In this document: piece after piece, positions 36,447 through 44,894 of the stretch
Layout of the letters: each line of letters begins with the position of its first letter
Position numbering within the stretch: position 1 is the first letter of the stretch
DNA from: Sphingomonas lacunae
GTDB lineage: Bacteria > Pseudomonadota > Alphaproteobacteria > Sphingomonadales > Sphingomonadaceae
NCBI RefSeq assembly: GCF_012979535.1
Contig: NZ_CP053015.1
Span: 2,852,001 to 2,916,000, forward strand
Length of the DNA: 64,000 nt
Direction of reading: 5' to 3'
The notes under the pieces: generated by a model
What the model saw: the letters and a program-made list of their open reading frames with translations, nothing else
The model's database searches: none
Told to the model about the DNA's origin: nothing
Made by a program: the position numbers and the translations under genes

Positions 36447-37181
36447 TCAAAAACTGCCCAATTGTTGAAGCATCCGGGCTCCCGACCGGCTGACCAGCGC
36501 ATAACCGCTGCCCTTGACCGTGCGCAGCATGGCATGCTCGTGCCCGGCGTCGATCCGCTGGCGCAGGCGTGACATATGCACTTCAATCCGGTTGGTGCCG
36601 GGATCGAAGTCAATCCGCCACACTGCCCGCAACAAGTCATGCCGGGTGACGACCCGGTCGGCCGAGCGCGCCAGCCAGGCGAGCAGGTCAAATTCGCGCA
36701 GGGGCATGGCAATGTTCCGACCGGCACGATTCACCGAACGGCGGATCAGGTCGATAGTCAACTCATCACAGGCGAGCATGGTTGCGGACGGCGTCCGTCG
36801 TCGCAACAGCGCCGACAGCCGGGCCATCATCTCCCGGGGGTCTCCGCTGACGGCAAAGGCATCATCGGCGCCGGCCTGCATCGCCATGATCCGCTGTTCG
36901 GCAACATCATCGGGCGTCAACGCCAAGAATGCGCGGCACCCCGCCATCTCGCGGAACAGGGTGATGGCGGTCCGGGGGTCGGCACGGCTGCGAAACGGAT
37001 TGGCGATGATCGCCTCATGCGCTTCGTCCTGCCAGGCACGCGACGCAATCGCCGGGTCGGGCATCAGCACCGGCAGGGCGCCATGGGCACGCAACAGGCA
37101 GGCCAGCTTGGCCGACGCGGTTGGCTCCGGCTCGAACAAGGCGAGCCGAACGGGCGGCTGGCCATCAGCGGCTATCATCAT
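36447..37181 (-). CDS. OmpR-type winged-helix regulator with degenerate receiver domain
   Basis: About 244 residues. The C-terminal part (residues about 140-240) is a transcriptional-regulatory winged helix: AMPLREFDLLAWLARSADRVVTRHDLLRAVW, NRIEVHMSRLRQRID and LRTVKGSGYALV. The N-terminal 115 residues have receiver-like spacing but LFEPEP replaces the acidic pair, IIANPFRS replaces the phospho-acceptor Asp stretch, and the Lys/Thr switch is absent. It is therefore probably phosphorylation-independent. Two adjacent ATGs (37181, 37178) are possible, each overlapping the end of the upstream cupin-like gene. No histidine kinase is nearby. Likely regulator of its own cassette. Confidence 0.78.
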   Translation of the reverse strand: MMIAADGQPPVRLALFEPEPTASAKLACLLRAHGALPVLMPDPAIASRAWQDEAHEAIIANPFRSRADPRTAITLFREMAGCRAFLALTPDDVAEQRIMAMQAGADDAFAVSGDPREMMARLSALLRRRTPSATMLACDELTIDLIRRSVNRAGRNIAMPLREFDLLAWLARSADRVVTRHDLLRAVWRIDFDPGTNRIEVHMSRLRQRIDAGHEHAMLRTVKGSGYALVSRSGARMLQQLGSF

Positions 37182-38088
37182 GCAGGGCCCTCGCGTCCAT
37201 GCGGTCGAGGAACAATTTTGCCATGCCGCTGACAAGCGGGGATGACTCCATTGTGGCCCGTTCATAGAGGCGCCGGCGGCCAGCCTCATCACGCACCCCT
37301 GCCATTGCCTGCCAGGCGCTCCATCGTGCCCGCTCGCTGGGATGGCTCCGGGCCAGGTGCGCGGCGAGTTCCATTGCCTCACTGCTACCAAGCCGCACCG
37401 CCATGCCGAGCAATATTTCCCCTTGCGATAGCGTCGGCACCCCACTGACATGGTTATGCCGCGTGTCGAACAGATATTGGTCCCGCCACACGGTTCCCGG
37501 CTGATCGGCGACAATGTTGAGCGAGACTGACAGGGCGGTTGGCGGCAACTGGTCATGGACATCGCGGTGGGCGCGATAATGCAGCACACGCCCCTCACCC
37601 AACTGGCCCTGTTCGACAAGCCGCAGGCCTGCGGCTTCACCCGGCACCCCGCTTATCGGGGTATCGTCCCGCTCATACCAGTTGCTGCGATAGCCCGGCC
37701 CCCAATAGCCGACGGTGACAAAGTCGAAATTATGGTCATGCGGGACATGATAGAAATAATGCTCGGCACCGCTGGCATGCAGCACCGGATCATCAGCTGC
37801 CGGCCAGAAATTGGCCCGGATGAACCACGCTCCAGGCCGCCGCGCCAGCATCAGCACTTGCGCGCCATAACGGTTGCCGGCCTGCTGTCCCGCGCACCGC
37901 TGGCGCAACTCATCCATCGCCAGTCGAGCCAGAAAGCCCCGATTGGCGCACAGTCCTGCCAACAACTCCCCAGCCCGAGCCACCCCGTCCGGGTTGGACA
38001 GGTCACACCCCGACTCATCCAGCCGCGCGCTGCATTCCTCCAGATCGATGGCGGCCACGCCCGCAGCATGGCGCAGCTCAACCGGCAT
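37165..38088 (-). CDS. Cupin-like protein with HxH motif
   Basis: A 307-residue protein that I do not assign to a named family. Residues about 110-215 contain HYFYHVPHDHNFDFVTVGYW with a HxH pair, and later HYRAHRDVHDQLPPTALSVS, spacing that fits a double-stranded beta-helix metal site as in cupin oxygenases. The N-terminal 90 residues are helical, and the C-terminal 90 residues are helix pairs like HEAT-type repeats (SEAMELAAHLARSHPSERARWSAWQAM). The ATG lies inside the last codons of the HEAT-repeat gene (11-base overlap), and the stop overlaps the regulator's start. Enzymatic role inferred only from the motif. Confidence 0.6.
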   Translation of the reverse strand: MPVELRHAAGVAAIDLEECSARLDESGCDLSNPDGVARAGELLAGLCANRGFLARLAMDELRQRCAGQQAGNRYGAQVLMLARRPGAWFIRANFWPAADDPVLHASGAEHYFYHVPHDHNFDFVTVGYWGPGYRSNWYERDDTPISGVPGEAAGLRLVEQGQLGEGRVLHYRAHRDVHDQLPPTALSVSLNIVADQPGTVWRDQYLFDTRHNHVSGVPTLSQGEILLGMAVRLGSSEAMELAAHLARSHPSERARWSAWQAMAGVRDEAGRRRLYERATMESSPLVSGMAKLFLDRMDARALHDDSR

Positions 38089-39037
38089 GGGCTGCCTCCC
38101 TGGTCATGCGCGCGATCAGCGCCATTGTCGCCTTGGCCGCGGTCCGCACCGATGGATCGGCGTCATCATCCGCCATCCTCGTCAGCACTGGCAGGGCATC
38201 CCTGGCATCCTCGGCCAGCCAGTAGCGCATCGCCTGCCAGCGCAACATCGGGTCAGCGTCGCGGCACAATCGCGACAGCAACTCGCACCGGCCCTCCGGA
38301 CCTGCCGTCGGGATCAATGGCAGCAGCAACAGCATTCTCGACACCGCCGGATCGGCCGTGCCGCGCCGCAGCAGTTGTCCCGAATGCGCGTCAAATTCGA
38401 GGGTAGGCCCGCTCCTGTCCGGCCCTGCGACTGCCATGTTCAACAGCAGCGCATCGGCGGGCGCGCTGTGGATGATGAGTTGTTCGGTGCGGTTGTCCTG
38501 CGCCAAAAGCGCACCTCGCCCCATCCGGCAAGTTCGTTCCAAACACGCGTTGCCGTTGCCCCTGTCGAGCCGCCAAAGCTCCACCTCGATTGTGCCGGCC
38601 ACCACAAAGACCAGCGAAAAGCCACTGTCGAACACCAGCCGGCGCGCTTGGCCGGCCCCGGCTTGCACGGCGAGCCGTTCGGCGCCCAACTGCGCCAATG
38701 TTGCATACGCGCCCCCTGCCTCGATCAGCGCCAGCGCCTGCATCAGCCCACCGGACTGCATCCCCATCGGTAACTCGGCCAGCGCGTCGGCCGAAAGGGA
38801 CTGACAAAATGTGCCTATCAGATCCCGATACCAGCCATCGTTCACCAGCCACGGCATCAATGCATCGGCAAACGCCATCGCATCAGCTGGCAAGGCTGCA
38901 TCCATTGCCATCAGCCGGTCGCGCAGGGCCCGGACATCCTCACGCGCCTGCCAAGCGCCCATCAACTCCGCGCCAATTGCCCTCGCCCTCTCAAGCCGGT
39001 CCCGGTCCGCTAACGCACAGGCCAGCGAACCGGGCAC
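38078..39037 (-). CDS. HEAT-repeat protein with cupin/cNMP-like central domain
   Basis: About 320 residues if translation starts at the GTG at 39037; the start is uncertain. The N-terminal half is helical (RDRLERARAIGAELMGAW). A beta-rich centre (RRLVFDSGFSLVFVVAGTIEVELWRLDRG and MGRGALLAQDNRTEQLIIHSAPADALLL) resembles a cupin or cyclic-nucleotide-binding barrel without clear ligand residues. Helical repeats of HEAT type follow (ADPMLRWQAMRYWLAEDARDALPVLTRMADDDADPSVRTAA). The longer frame reaching 39202 overlaps the peptide gene in another phase and is probably not translated. A stem-loop separates it from the peptide gene. Confidence 0.6.
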   Translation of the reverse strand: MPGSLACALADRDRLERARAIGAELMGAWQAREDVRALRDRLMAMDAALPADAMAFADALMPWLVNDGWYRDLIGTFCQSLSADALAELPMGMQSGGLMQALALIEAGGAYATLAQLGAERLAVQAGAGQARRLVFDSGFSLVFVVAGTIEVELWRLDRGNGNACLERTCRMGRGALLAQDNRTEQLIIHSAPADALLLNMAVAGPDRSGPTLEFDAHSGQLLRRGTADPAVSRMLLLLPLIPTAGPEGRCELLSRLCRDADPMLRWQAMRYWLAEDARDALPVLTRMADDDADPSVRTAAKATMALIARMTREAAHAG

Positions 39038-39047
39038 AGCCGATGCT

Positions 39048-39077
39048 GGCAGGCTGTCGCCGCCAGACAGTCCTGCC
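39048..39077 (-). other. Stem-loop between the peptide gene and the HEAT-repeat gene
   Basis: On the minus strand GGCAGG-A-CTGTC pairs with GACAG-CCTGCC (eleven pairs, one bulged A) around a 7-base loop. It starts 3 bases after the peptide stop codon and has no T-run. It may protect the 3' end of the peptide mRNA or lower transcription of the downstream genes. Confidence 0.75.
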
Positions 39078-39080
39078 GCA

Positions 39081-39224
39081 TCAGGATGCGGAGACGATGA
39101 CGGCGATGACAATGTCGAACACCGTGCCACCGCTGATCTGCAACGGGGCGTTGATCGCGCCATAGGCAGCCGGCACCACGTCCAGTTGCGGCACGAGCTC
39201 AATCGAAAGCGAAACCAGGTCCAT
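39081..39224 (-). CDS. 47-residue peptide, putative precursor or membrane peptide
   Basis: Too short for normal ORF calling, but preceded by AAAGGGGGTCAAG, an excellent ribosome binding site 5 bases before ATG. The product begins MDLVSLSIELVPQLDVVPAA, contains a GG pair after residue 31 (QISGG) and ends in the hydrophobic TVFDIVIAVIVSAS. It has no Cys. The N-terminal half is amphipathic and acidic. It is followed by a stem-loop and three downstream genes on the same strand. The layout resembles a precursor with a double-Gly-type leader, but no peptidase-exporter or known RiPP enzyme is visible. It could instead be a small membrane peptide. The 183 bases upstream to the thioesterase gene contain its promoter, not located with certainty. 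Confidence 0.55.
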   Translation of the reverse strand: MDLVSLSIELVPQLDVVPAAYGAINAPLQISGGTVFDIVIAVIVSAS

Positions 39225-39407
39225 CTTGACCCCCTTTGGCTATGGGCCGGACTGCGACCCCATGCCGCATCCGGACACAGGGCAGGCTAGGCACGGGACG
39301 GCGAGGTGCAAATGAACTTTGCTTAATCGCCGGGCCATGCCGGGCGTCGGCCTGCCTGTCGCAAACAGGGGGTTGCCGCCCCTGACGCAGCGGCTAAGGC
39401 AAGGGGC

Positions 39408-39917
39408 ATGAGCGATGCACCGCCCACCTTTGTGTTTGATCCCGCCCGCATGTTCCGGACGATGGAGAAATATGGGCACAGTCATGCGCTGGGTCTCAAA
39501 TATGTCGCCCATGGCCAGGATTGGGCCGAAATCCGCATGCCGTGGAAAGCCGAACTGGTCGGCGACGCTGCGGCTCAGACCCTGTCGACCGGAGCGATCA
39601 TCGGCCTGATGGACATGTGCGCCGGCGTATCGGTATGGACCCGCCTGTCGGTGTTCCGGCCACAGGCGACGCTTGATCTCAGGATCGATTACATGCGTGC
39701 GGCTGCACCGCGTGCCGATCTCGTCGCCCATTGCGAATGCTATCGTGTCGCCCGGGACATCGCCTTTGTCCGGGGCCTCGCCCATGATGGGGACATGGCG
39801 GACCCCGTTGCTACCATGGCTGCGAGCTTCATGTTTACCGGACCGCCGATGCCGCCCCGCGGCAGCAAGGGCAATCCCCTGCCCGACCATGCCGCCAAGG
39901 CGGAGCGCGGGGCATGA
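39408..39917 (+). CDS. PaaI-family hotdog thioesterase
   Basis: A 169-residue acyl-CoA thioesterase of the PaaI/DUF4442-like group. The fold signature is seen in VGDAAAQTLSTGAIIGLMDMCAGVSVW, ATLDLRIDYMRAAAPRADLVAHCECYRVARDIAFVRGL and VATMAASFMF. It hydrolyses acyl-CoA thioesters, substrate unknown. The stop overlaps the start of a second thioesterase in ATGA, so the pair probably forms a functional unit. It is divergent from the peptide cassette. Confidence 0.88.
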   Translation: MSDAPPTFVFDPARMFRTMEKYGHSHALGLKYVAHGQDWAEIRMPWKAELVGDAAAQTLSTGAIIGLMDMCAGVSVWTRLSVFRPQATLDLRIDYMRAAAPRADLVAHCECYRVARDIAFVRGLAHDGDMADPVATMAASFMFTGPPMPPRGSKGNPLPDHAAKAERGA

Positions 39918-40315
39918 ACAAACCGGCTGTCACCTTGCCGCCCTATGCCGACCTGCTCGGCGCGACCATTGTCGAAAGCTCGCCCGACGATGCGCCGGTG
40001 CTGCGCATGGAGTTCAATCCCGGTCTTTCAGGCCGCCCCGGCTATCTGCATGGCGGTGCCATTGCCGGCCTGCTGGAGATGGCTGCCCATGCAGCCCTCA
40101 CCGCCTCACTCATTGCGTCCGGTCAGGAGCCCCGCTTCAAGCCGATCGGCATCACCATAGATTATGTGCGCGGAGGCAAGGAACAGCCGACCTTTGCCCG
40201 TGGCCGGGTCACCCGCGTCGGCAAGCGGGTCGCGACTGTGGTGGTCGAGGCATGGCAGGAGGAAGGCGGACCCCATATCGCCGCCGCGCGTCTCCACATG
40301 CTCATGGTCGACTAG
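39914..40315 (+). CDS. Second PaaI-family hotdog thioesterase
   Basis: A 133-residue hotdog protein: RPGYLHGGAIAGLLEMAAHAAL (conserved HGG of PaaI enzymes), KPIGITIDYVRGGKEQPTFARG and GKRVATVVVEAW. It is translationally coupled to the previous gene (ATGA). The two may act as hetero-oligomer or on different substrates; they share little identity. The 75 bases before the convergent precorrin-2 dehydrogenase hold no clear terminator. Confidence 0.9.
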   Translation: MNKPAVTLPPYADLLGATIVESSPDDAPVLRMEFNPGLSGRPGYLHGGAIAGLLEMAAHAALTASLIASGQEPRFKPIGITIDYVRGGKEQPTFARGRVTRVGKRVATVVVEAWQEEGGPHIAAARLHMLMVD

Positions 40316-40390
40316 GGAATCAAGCGCCCAATTGCAGCTCTCGCTTGCCCTGACGGGTTGATTGGTGCCTGTTTTCCGCGCTTTCCTCGC

Positions 40391-41155
40391 TTACAGCTCC
40401 AGCCAGACCGCAAGGCCGCTGGCAGGCGGCGGCGGCAGCGCATCGGCGACATGCCGCTCGGCATCGGCGCGGGCGCGGTTCAATATGGCGTCAGGCACAT
40501 TGCCCCGGTGCCACAGCGCATCGGCACGGCCCAGCAAGCGGGCCACGCGCAGGGTCAAGTCATCAGGGTCGCCGCTGGCAAGCTGCACCACTACCAATTG
40601 CCCTGCCGGTGGTTCACCTGCCTCGACCAGCCAACGGTCAACCACGCCCTTGCCATGGTCAGCAAAGGGGTCCAGCGCTCCTCCTTCGGCCAGCGCCGCA
40701 TCAATCGCCCGCCGACGGTCACCGCCATCGGGCCAGCGCCGCCGCATCTCTCCCCGCAATTGGCTCAAACCTTCAGCGATGGAACCAAGGCCGGCTGGCA
40801 GCAGGGCCTCCAGCCGCTGGCGCAGCGTCTTGGCGAGGCCAGCCGAGGCGCCGCCCGTGCCGATGGCGATGATCACCGGACCCCGTTCCACAATCGCCGG
40901 CGTGGTAAAATCACACAGTTCGGGCCGGTCGACGACATTGACCAGCAGGCCGCGCGCTTTCAGCCGGTCCGCGGCGGCTCGCGCGGCGTCACCGTCGAGC
41001 GCGACAACCGCCAGCGCTGCCTCGCCATCCTCTTCGCCAACGATGCGGGCGCCGGCCCGGTCAAGCAACCGCCGCTTGGCATCAGCGGCCTCACCTTCGC
41101 CGACAAGAATAACCGGCCGGCCTGACAGCCTGACAAACAGCGGCAGGCTGTGCAT
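40391..41155 (-). CDS. Precorrin-2 dehydrogenase/sirohydrochlorin ferrochelatase with truncated SUMT remnant
   Basis: A 254-residue CysG N-terminal-type protein (Met8p fold) that oxidises precorrin-2 and inserts iron for siroheme. SLPLFVRLSGRPVILVGEGEAADAKRRLL is the NAD-binding start and ATPAIVERGPVIIAIGTGGASAGLAKTLR the active-site region. The last 80 residues include QLASGDPDDLTLRVARLLGRADALWHR, which aligns with the start of the SUMT methyltransferase domain (GPGDPDLLTLRA...). That domain then stops, so the transferase is missing. A separate cobA/SUMT gene would be required. No siroheme-dependent reductases are in the window. Confidence 0.88.
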   Translation of the reverse strand: MHSLPLFVRLSGRPVILVGEGEAADAKRRLLDRAGARIVGEEDGEAALAVVALDGDAARAAADRLKARGLLVNVVDRPELCDFTTPAIVERGPVIIAIGTGGASAGLAKTLRQRLEALLPAGLGSIAEGLSQLRGEMRRRWPDGGDRRRAIDAALAEGGALDPFADHGKGVVDRWLVEAGEPPAGQLVVVQLASGDPDDLTLRVARLLGRADALWHRGNVPDAILNRARADAERHVADALPPPPASGLAVWLEL

Positions 41156-41182
41156 CAGCGCTGCCCCGCTGACGTCAAATCG

Positions 41183-42445
41183 TCAGTCATTGAGGAAGTC
41201 CGGCACACGTTCGGCCGCTACCGTTGCTGCGGCCGGAATCCGGTCGGCGACAATCGCCCACTGGTCACCATCGACCATCACCTCGGGCACCATCGCCCGG
41301 CTGTTATAGAAACTCGCCATGGTCGCCCCATAGGCGCCGGCGGACCTGAAGATGGCAAGGTCACCGGCAGCCACCACATCAATATCCCGCGCCATGGCAA
41401 AGGTATCGCCTGTCTCGCAGACCGGACCGACGACATTGGCAACCATCCGCTCGCCCGACGGCTGCACAGCCTCAAAATCGTGCCAGGCGTCATACAACGC
41501 GGGCCGCGCCAGATCATTCATCGCGGCATCAACAATGACGAACGGATTTTCCACGCCCGGCTTGACCCGGATCACCTCGGTCACCAGCACGCCGGCATTG
41601 GCGGCGATCACCCGACCCGGTTCGAACATCAGCGTCACGCCCCAGTTGCCAGTGATGCGGGCGACCATCGCGCCATATTCCTCAGGCATTCGGGGGTCGT
41701 CAGCCGCCTTGTACTTGACACCCAACCCACCGCCGAGGTCCACATGGGTCACCTCATGACCGGCGGCGCGCAATTCCTGGACCAGCACACCGACCTTGTC
41801 GAACGCCGCCTCAAGCGGGTCCAGTGTCAGCAACTGGCTGCCAATGTGCAGCGCCACGCCGCGCAACTTGAGGCCCGGCAATGCCGCGAGACGGCCATAA
41901 ATCGCCAGTGCATCGCTGATCGGCACGCCGAATTTATTCTCCGATTTGCCGGTTGAAATCTTGGCATGGGTGCGGGCATCGACATCAGGATTGATGCGCA
42001 GGGTGCAGACCGCTTTCTGTCCGCGCGCGACGGCAATCGCCGACAACTCCGCGCCCTCGATTTCGGACTCGATGTTGAACTGGCCGATCCCCGCGTCCAG
42101 GGCTGCAACCATTTCACGCTTGGACTTGCCAACACCTGAAAAGACAATCTCTTCCGGCGGCACACCCGCCGCCAGGGCGCGCACCATCTCACCCTCGGAT
42201 ACTACGTCAGCGCCCAGCCCGCGTTTGGCAAGAACGTTGAGCACGGCCAGGTTGGGATTGGCCTTGATCGCAAAGGCGACGTGCACGTCACCGGCCTGGG
42301 CAACGCCTGCCTTGAACGCATCGGCATGGCGTTCCAGCGTCGCGCGCGAATAGACATAGACAGGTGTTCCGACGGCATCGGCGATGGTGCGCAGCGACAC
42401 ATTCTCGCAGTGCAATTCGCCGTCGATCAGATTGAAATGATCCAT
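41183..42445 (-). CDS. lysA: Diaminopimelate decarboxylase
   Basis: LysA decarboxylates meso-diaminopimelate to lysine. The 420-residue fold III PLP enzyme has the Schiff-base Lys in VAFAIKANPNLAVL, the substrate loop CALHIGSQ-like (VALHIGSQLL), DLGGGLGV, EPGRVIAANAG, and GPVCETGDTFA. ATG at 42445 gives MDHFNLIDGEL; an in-frame TTG seven codons upstream is possible because the ribosome site is poor (AAAGAAG). It ends a unit argH-lptM-like-lysA on the minus strand. Confidence 0.96.
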   Translation of the reverse strand: MDHFNLIDGELHCENVSLRTIADAVGTPVYVYSRATLERHADAFKAGVAQAGDVHVAFAIKANPNLAVLNVLAKRGLGADVVSEGEMVRALAAGVPPEEIVFSGVGKSKREMVAALDAGIGQFNIESEIEGAELSAIAVARGQKAVCTLRINPDVDARTHAKISTGKSENKFGVPISDALAIYGRLAALPGLKLRGVALHIGSQLLTLDPLEAAFDKVGVLVQELRAAGHEVTHVDLGGGLGVKYKAADDPRMPEEYGAMVARITGNWGVTLMFEPGRVIAANAGVLVTEVIRVKPGVENPFVIVDAAMNDLARPALYDAWHDFEAVQPSGERMVANVVGPVCETGDTFAMARDIDVVAAGDLAIFRSAGAYGATMASFYNSRAMVPEVMVDGDQWAIVADRIPAAATVAAERVPDFLND

Positions 42446-42513
42446 GATTTCAACTTCTTTGCTCAAATAATCAGGTCAGTCACCCGGCAATCAGGCCGGG
42501 CCATATCCGGCTA

Positions 42514-42762
42514 TCAGGAAGGTGGCAGATCAAATTCGTCGGTCTGCCGCTCCTCGGACCGTTTGAGCAATTCGTCACTACGCATTGGTCGTGCCTGTGG
42601 GGATGGCGTCATCAACTCAGCGGGTGTCGGGGCGCGCGTTTCGCCAGTCGGCACTGCCGGACCCGGCGCGCCGGACGGATAGGTCAGATCAGCGCGACGA
42701 CCACAGCCGGTGAGTGCCGCGACCAGCGCGGTGCCAAGCATCAGCTTTGTTACCATCCTCAT
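42514..42762 (-). CDS. Small lipoprotein of LptM type
   Basis: An 82-residue lipoprotein: signal [20 protein letters not shown], then [11 protein letters not shown]. This matches the small LptM/LPAM_2 lipoproteins (GCGxxGPLxxP) that assist LptD maturation in enterobacteria and often lie between argH and lysA. The rest is Pro- and charge-rich, unstructured. It starts inside the argH stop codon (ATGA), so it is coupled to argH. The position next to argH and lysA is conserved in many proteobacteria (established knowledge of the family). Confidence 0.82.
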   Translation of the reverse strand: MRMVTKLMLGTALVAALTGCGRRADLTYPSGAPGPAVPTGETRAPTPAELMTPSPQARPMRSDELLKRSEERQTDEFDLPPS

Positions 42763-44174
42763 CGCCCGCCTCCTTCCAGCATGGCCCGGGCGGCATCAAT
42801 CCGCTCGCTCACCCGCACCGGCGCGGTCCCGCCATGGCTGGTCCGGCTGGCAACCGATGCCTCAACAGTCAGCGCCGCCAAAACCTCCGCGTCAAGGCGT
42901 TCGTCAATCGCCTTTGCTGTGGCGAGGGGCAGGTCAGGCAGATCGCATCCCTCGGCTTCTGCCGCCTTCACCGCCGCGCCGACGATATGGTGGGCCTCGC
43001 GGAAGGGTACATTGCGCTCACGGACCAGCCAGTCGGCCAGGTCGGTCGCGGTGCTGAAACCGGTGGCGGCTGCGGCCCGCATCCGTTCGGTCCGGAATGT
43101 GGCCGTTTCGATCATGCCGGTCATCGCTGTCAGGCAAAGCTCCAGCAGGTCATGCGCTTCAAAAACCGGCGGCTTGTCGTCCTGCATGTCCTTGGAATAG
43201 GCCAGCGGCAGCCCCTTCATCGTGATCATGAGGGATGTGAAACAGCCGATGATCCGGCCGCTATGGCCACGGACCAGTTCCGCCGCGTCCGGGTTGCGCT
43301 TTTGCGGCATGATCGAACTGCCGGTCGAATAGGCGTCCGGCAAGGCCACGAAACCAAAGGGCTGGCTCGCCCAGATGACAAATTCCTCGGCCAGTCGCGA
43401 CAGGTGCAGCGCGCACTGGCTGGCGGCGGACAGATAATCCAGAGCGAAATCGCGGTCAGACACACTGTCCAGGCTATTGTCGGTGGGGCCATCGAAACCA
43501 AGCATCGTTGCTGTAACGAAACGATCAGTGTCAAATCCGGTTCCGGCCAGTGCCGCGGCACCCAGCGGGCATCGGTTCAAACGCGCCCTGGCATCGGCAA
43601 AACGCGACCGGTCACGATTAAACATCTCAAAATAGGCCATTAAATGGTGGCCGAGGGTGACCGGTTGGGCCACCTGCAAATGGGTGAACCCCGGCATGAT
43701 GCTCGCCACATGCTCCCCGGCCCGGTCCACCAGAATGCGCAAAAGTCGCTCTAACTGGGTATCTACCTGATCGATCGCATCACGAACCCACAGACGGAAA
43801 TCAGTGGCAACTTGGTCGTTCCGGCTGCGCGCGGTGTGCAACCGCCCCGCCACCGGCCCGATCAGCTCGGCCAGCCGGCTTTCAACTGTCATGTGAATGT
43901 CTTCAAGCGACAGATCCACCGGCACTCCCTGCTCAGCGAACTCGGCTTCGACCTGTACCAGCCCGGCATCGATCGCCGCGACATCCTCGGACGACAATAT
44001 CCCCTGCTGACCAAGCATCGCCACATGCGCGCGACTGCCGGCGATATCCTGTTGCCAAAGCCGCTTGTCGAAGGGGATAGACGCATTTATTTCACGCATG
44101 ACCGCCGCGGGGCCTTCCGCAAAGCGGCCACCCCACATCCCGCTCTTGGCTGGAGATTGTCCGTTGCCGTCCAT
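42759..44174 (-). CDS. argH: Argininosuccinate lyase
   Basis: ArgH splits argininosuccinate to arginine and fumarate. The signature [12 protein letters not shown] is intact, together with [18 protein letters not shown] and [16 protein letters not shown] at 44174 ([10 protein letters not shown]) follows CAGGATC; another ATG at 44138 (MWGGRF), where homology usually begins, is equally possible. The frame further upstream runs antisense through the divergent thioredoxin-like gene. Length from 44174 is 471 residues. Its start codon overlaps that of the divergent tlpA-like gene. Confidence 0.96.
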   Translation of the reverse strand: MDGNGQSPAKSGMWGGRFAEGPAAVMREINASIPFDKRLWQQDIAGSRAHVAMLGQQGILSSEDVAAIDAGLVQVEAEFAEQGVPVDLSLEDIHMTVESRLAELIGPVAGRLHTARSRNDQVATDFRLWVRDAIDQVDTQLERLLRILVDRAGEHVASIMPGFTHLQVAQPVTLGHHLMAYFEMFNRDRSRFADARARLNRCPLGAAALAGTGFDTDRFVTATMLGFDGPTDNSLDSVSDRDFALDYLSAASQCALHLSRLAEEFVIWASQPFGFVALPDAYSTGSSIMPQKRNPDAAELVRGHSGRIIGCFTSLMITMKGLPLAYSKDMQDDKPPVFEAHDLLELCLTAMTGMIETATFRTERMRAAAATGFSTATDLADWLVRERNVPFREAHHIVGAAVKAAEAEGCDLPDLPLATAKAIDERLDAEVLAALTVEASVASRTSHGGTAPVRVSERIDAARAMLEGGGR

Positions 44175-44811
44175 GATCCTGTCCATTCCCGCCAGACGCC
44201 CTGTCCCGGGCATCGTTCGCCAATTGAGGGCCGCCGGCATCGCACTCGCTGCCAGCATGCTTCTGGCCGGGTGCGATAGGGAAAAGGCGCCCGAGCCGCA
44301 ACCCAAGGAAAACTCGGCCACGCCAAAGAATGACAGCCAGAATAGCTCGGGTCCGCAACGGTACAGGATCGACTTGAGCTCGGCGGGATCACCCATCCCT
44401 GCGCTCGACATGCTCGCGCCCGATGGCAGCAGGAAATATCTCACAACGCTGAAGGGAAAGCCGATCCTGCTCAACCTCTGGGCAACTTGGTGTGCGCCCT
44501 GCATCGAAGAACTTCCGACACTGGAAGCCGTTGCCGTCCGAGCCGGCGATGCTGCGCAAGTAGTGGTTCTGTCTCAGGATATCGGCAGCGATCCCTCTGG
44601 CCCGCAAGCCTTCTTGCGGGAAAGGTCGTTAAGTCATGTCCAACCCTGGCACGATCCGGAGAATGAGCTCAGCATTGCCACTGGCGGAGCCTTGCCCACC
44701 ACCATCATCTACGATCGCGAAGGCGAGGAAGTGGGCCGTGTAATAGGCCCATTGGACTGGAACGGCCCCGAGGCATCAGAATTGCTTGCCAAAGCCGGTT
44801 TCCCGGCTTGA
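44173..44811 (+). CDS. TlpA-like thioredoxin-fold lipoprotein
   Basis: About 212 residues: a lipoprotein signal ([12 protein letters not shown]), a charged linker, then a TlpA/ResA-type thioredoxin domain with redox motif [16 protein letters not shown] before it, and the cis-Pro region [14 protein letters not shown]. Probably a membrane-attached periplasmic thiol-disulfide reductant, for cytochrome c or other partners. ATG 44173 sits in the sequence CATG with the argH ATG reading the other way, so the two starts overlap. A TTG at 44164 with GGAG at good spacing is a plausible alternative start. Confidence 0.85.
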   Translation: MILSIPARRPVPGIVRQLRAAGIALAASMLLAGCDREKAPEPQPKENSATPKNDSQNSSGPQRYRIDLSSAGSPIPALDMLAPDGSRKYLTTLKGKPILLNLWATWCAPCIEELPTLEAVAVRAGDAAQVVVLSQDIGSDPSGPQAFLRERSLSHVQPWHDPENELSIATGGALPTTIIYDREGEEVGRVIGPLDWNGPEASELLAKAGFPA

Positions 44812-44894
44812 AGCCATGCGAGATCACGGGCCAGTCAACAGACAGGCGCGCTGCAGAGGTTGACTTATCGGTCATAATCTAGCGGAAGTGGCGA

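Noticed and set aside
39002-39202. Upstream extension of the HEAT-repeat reading frame to 39202
   Set aside because: It would overlap the peptide gene in another phase; the extension is Ser/Arg-rich and looks like a shadow, while the peptide frame has the ribosome site.
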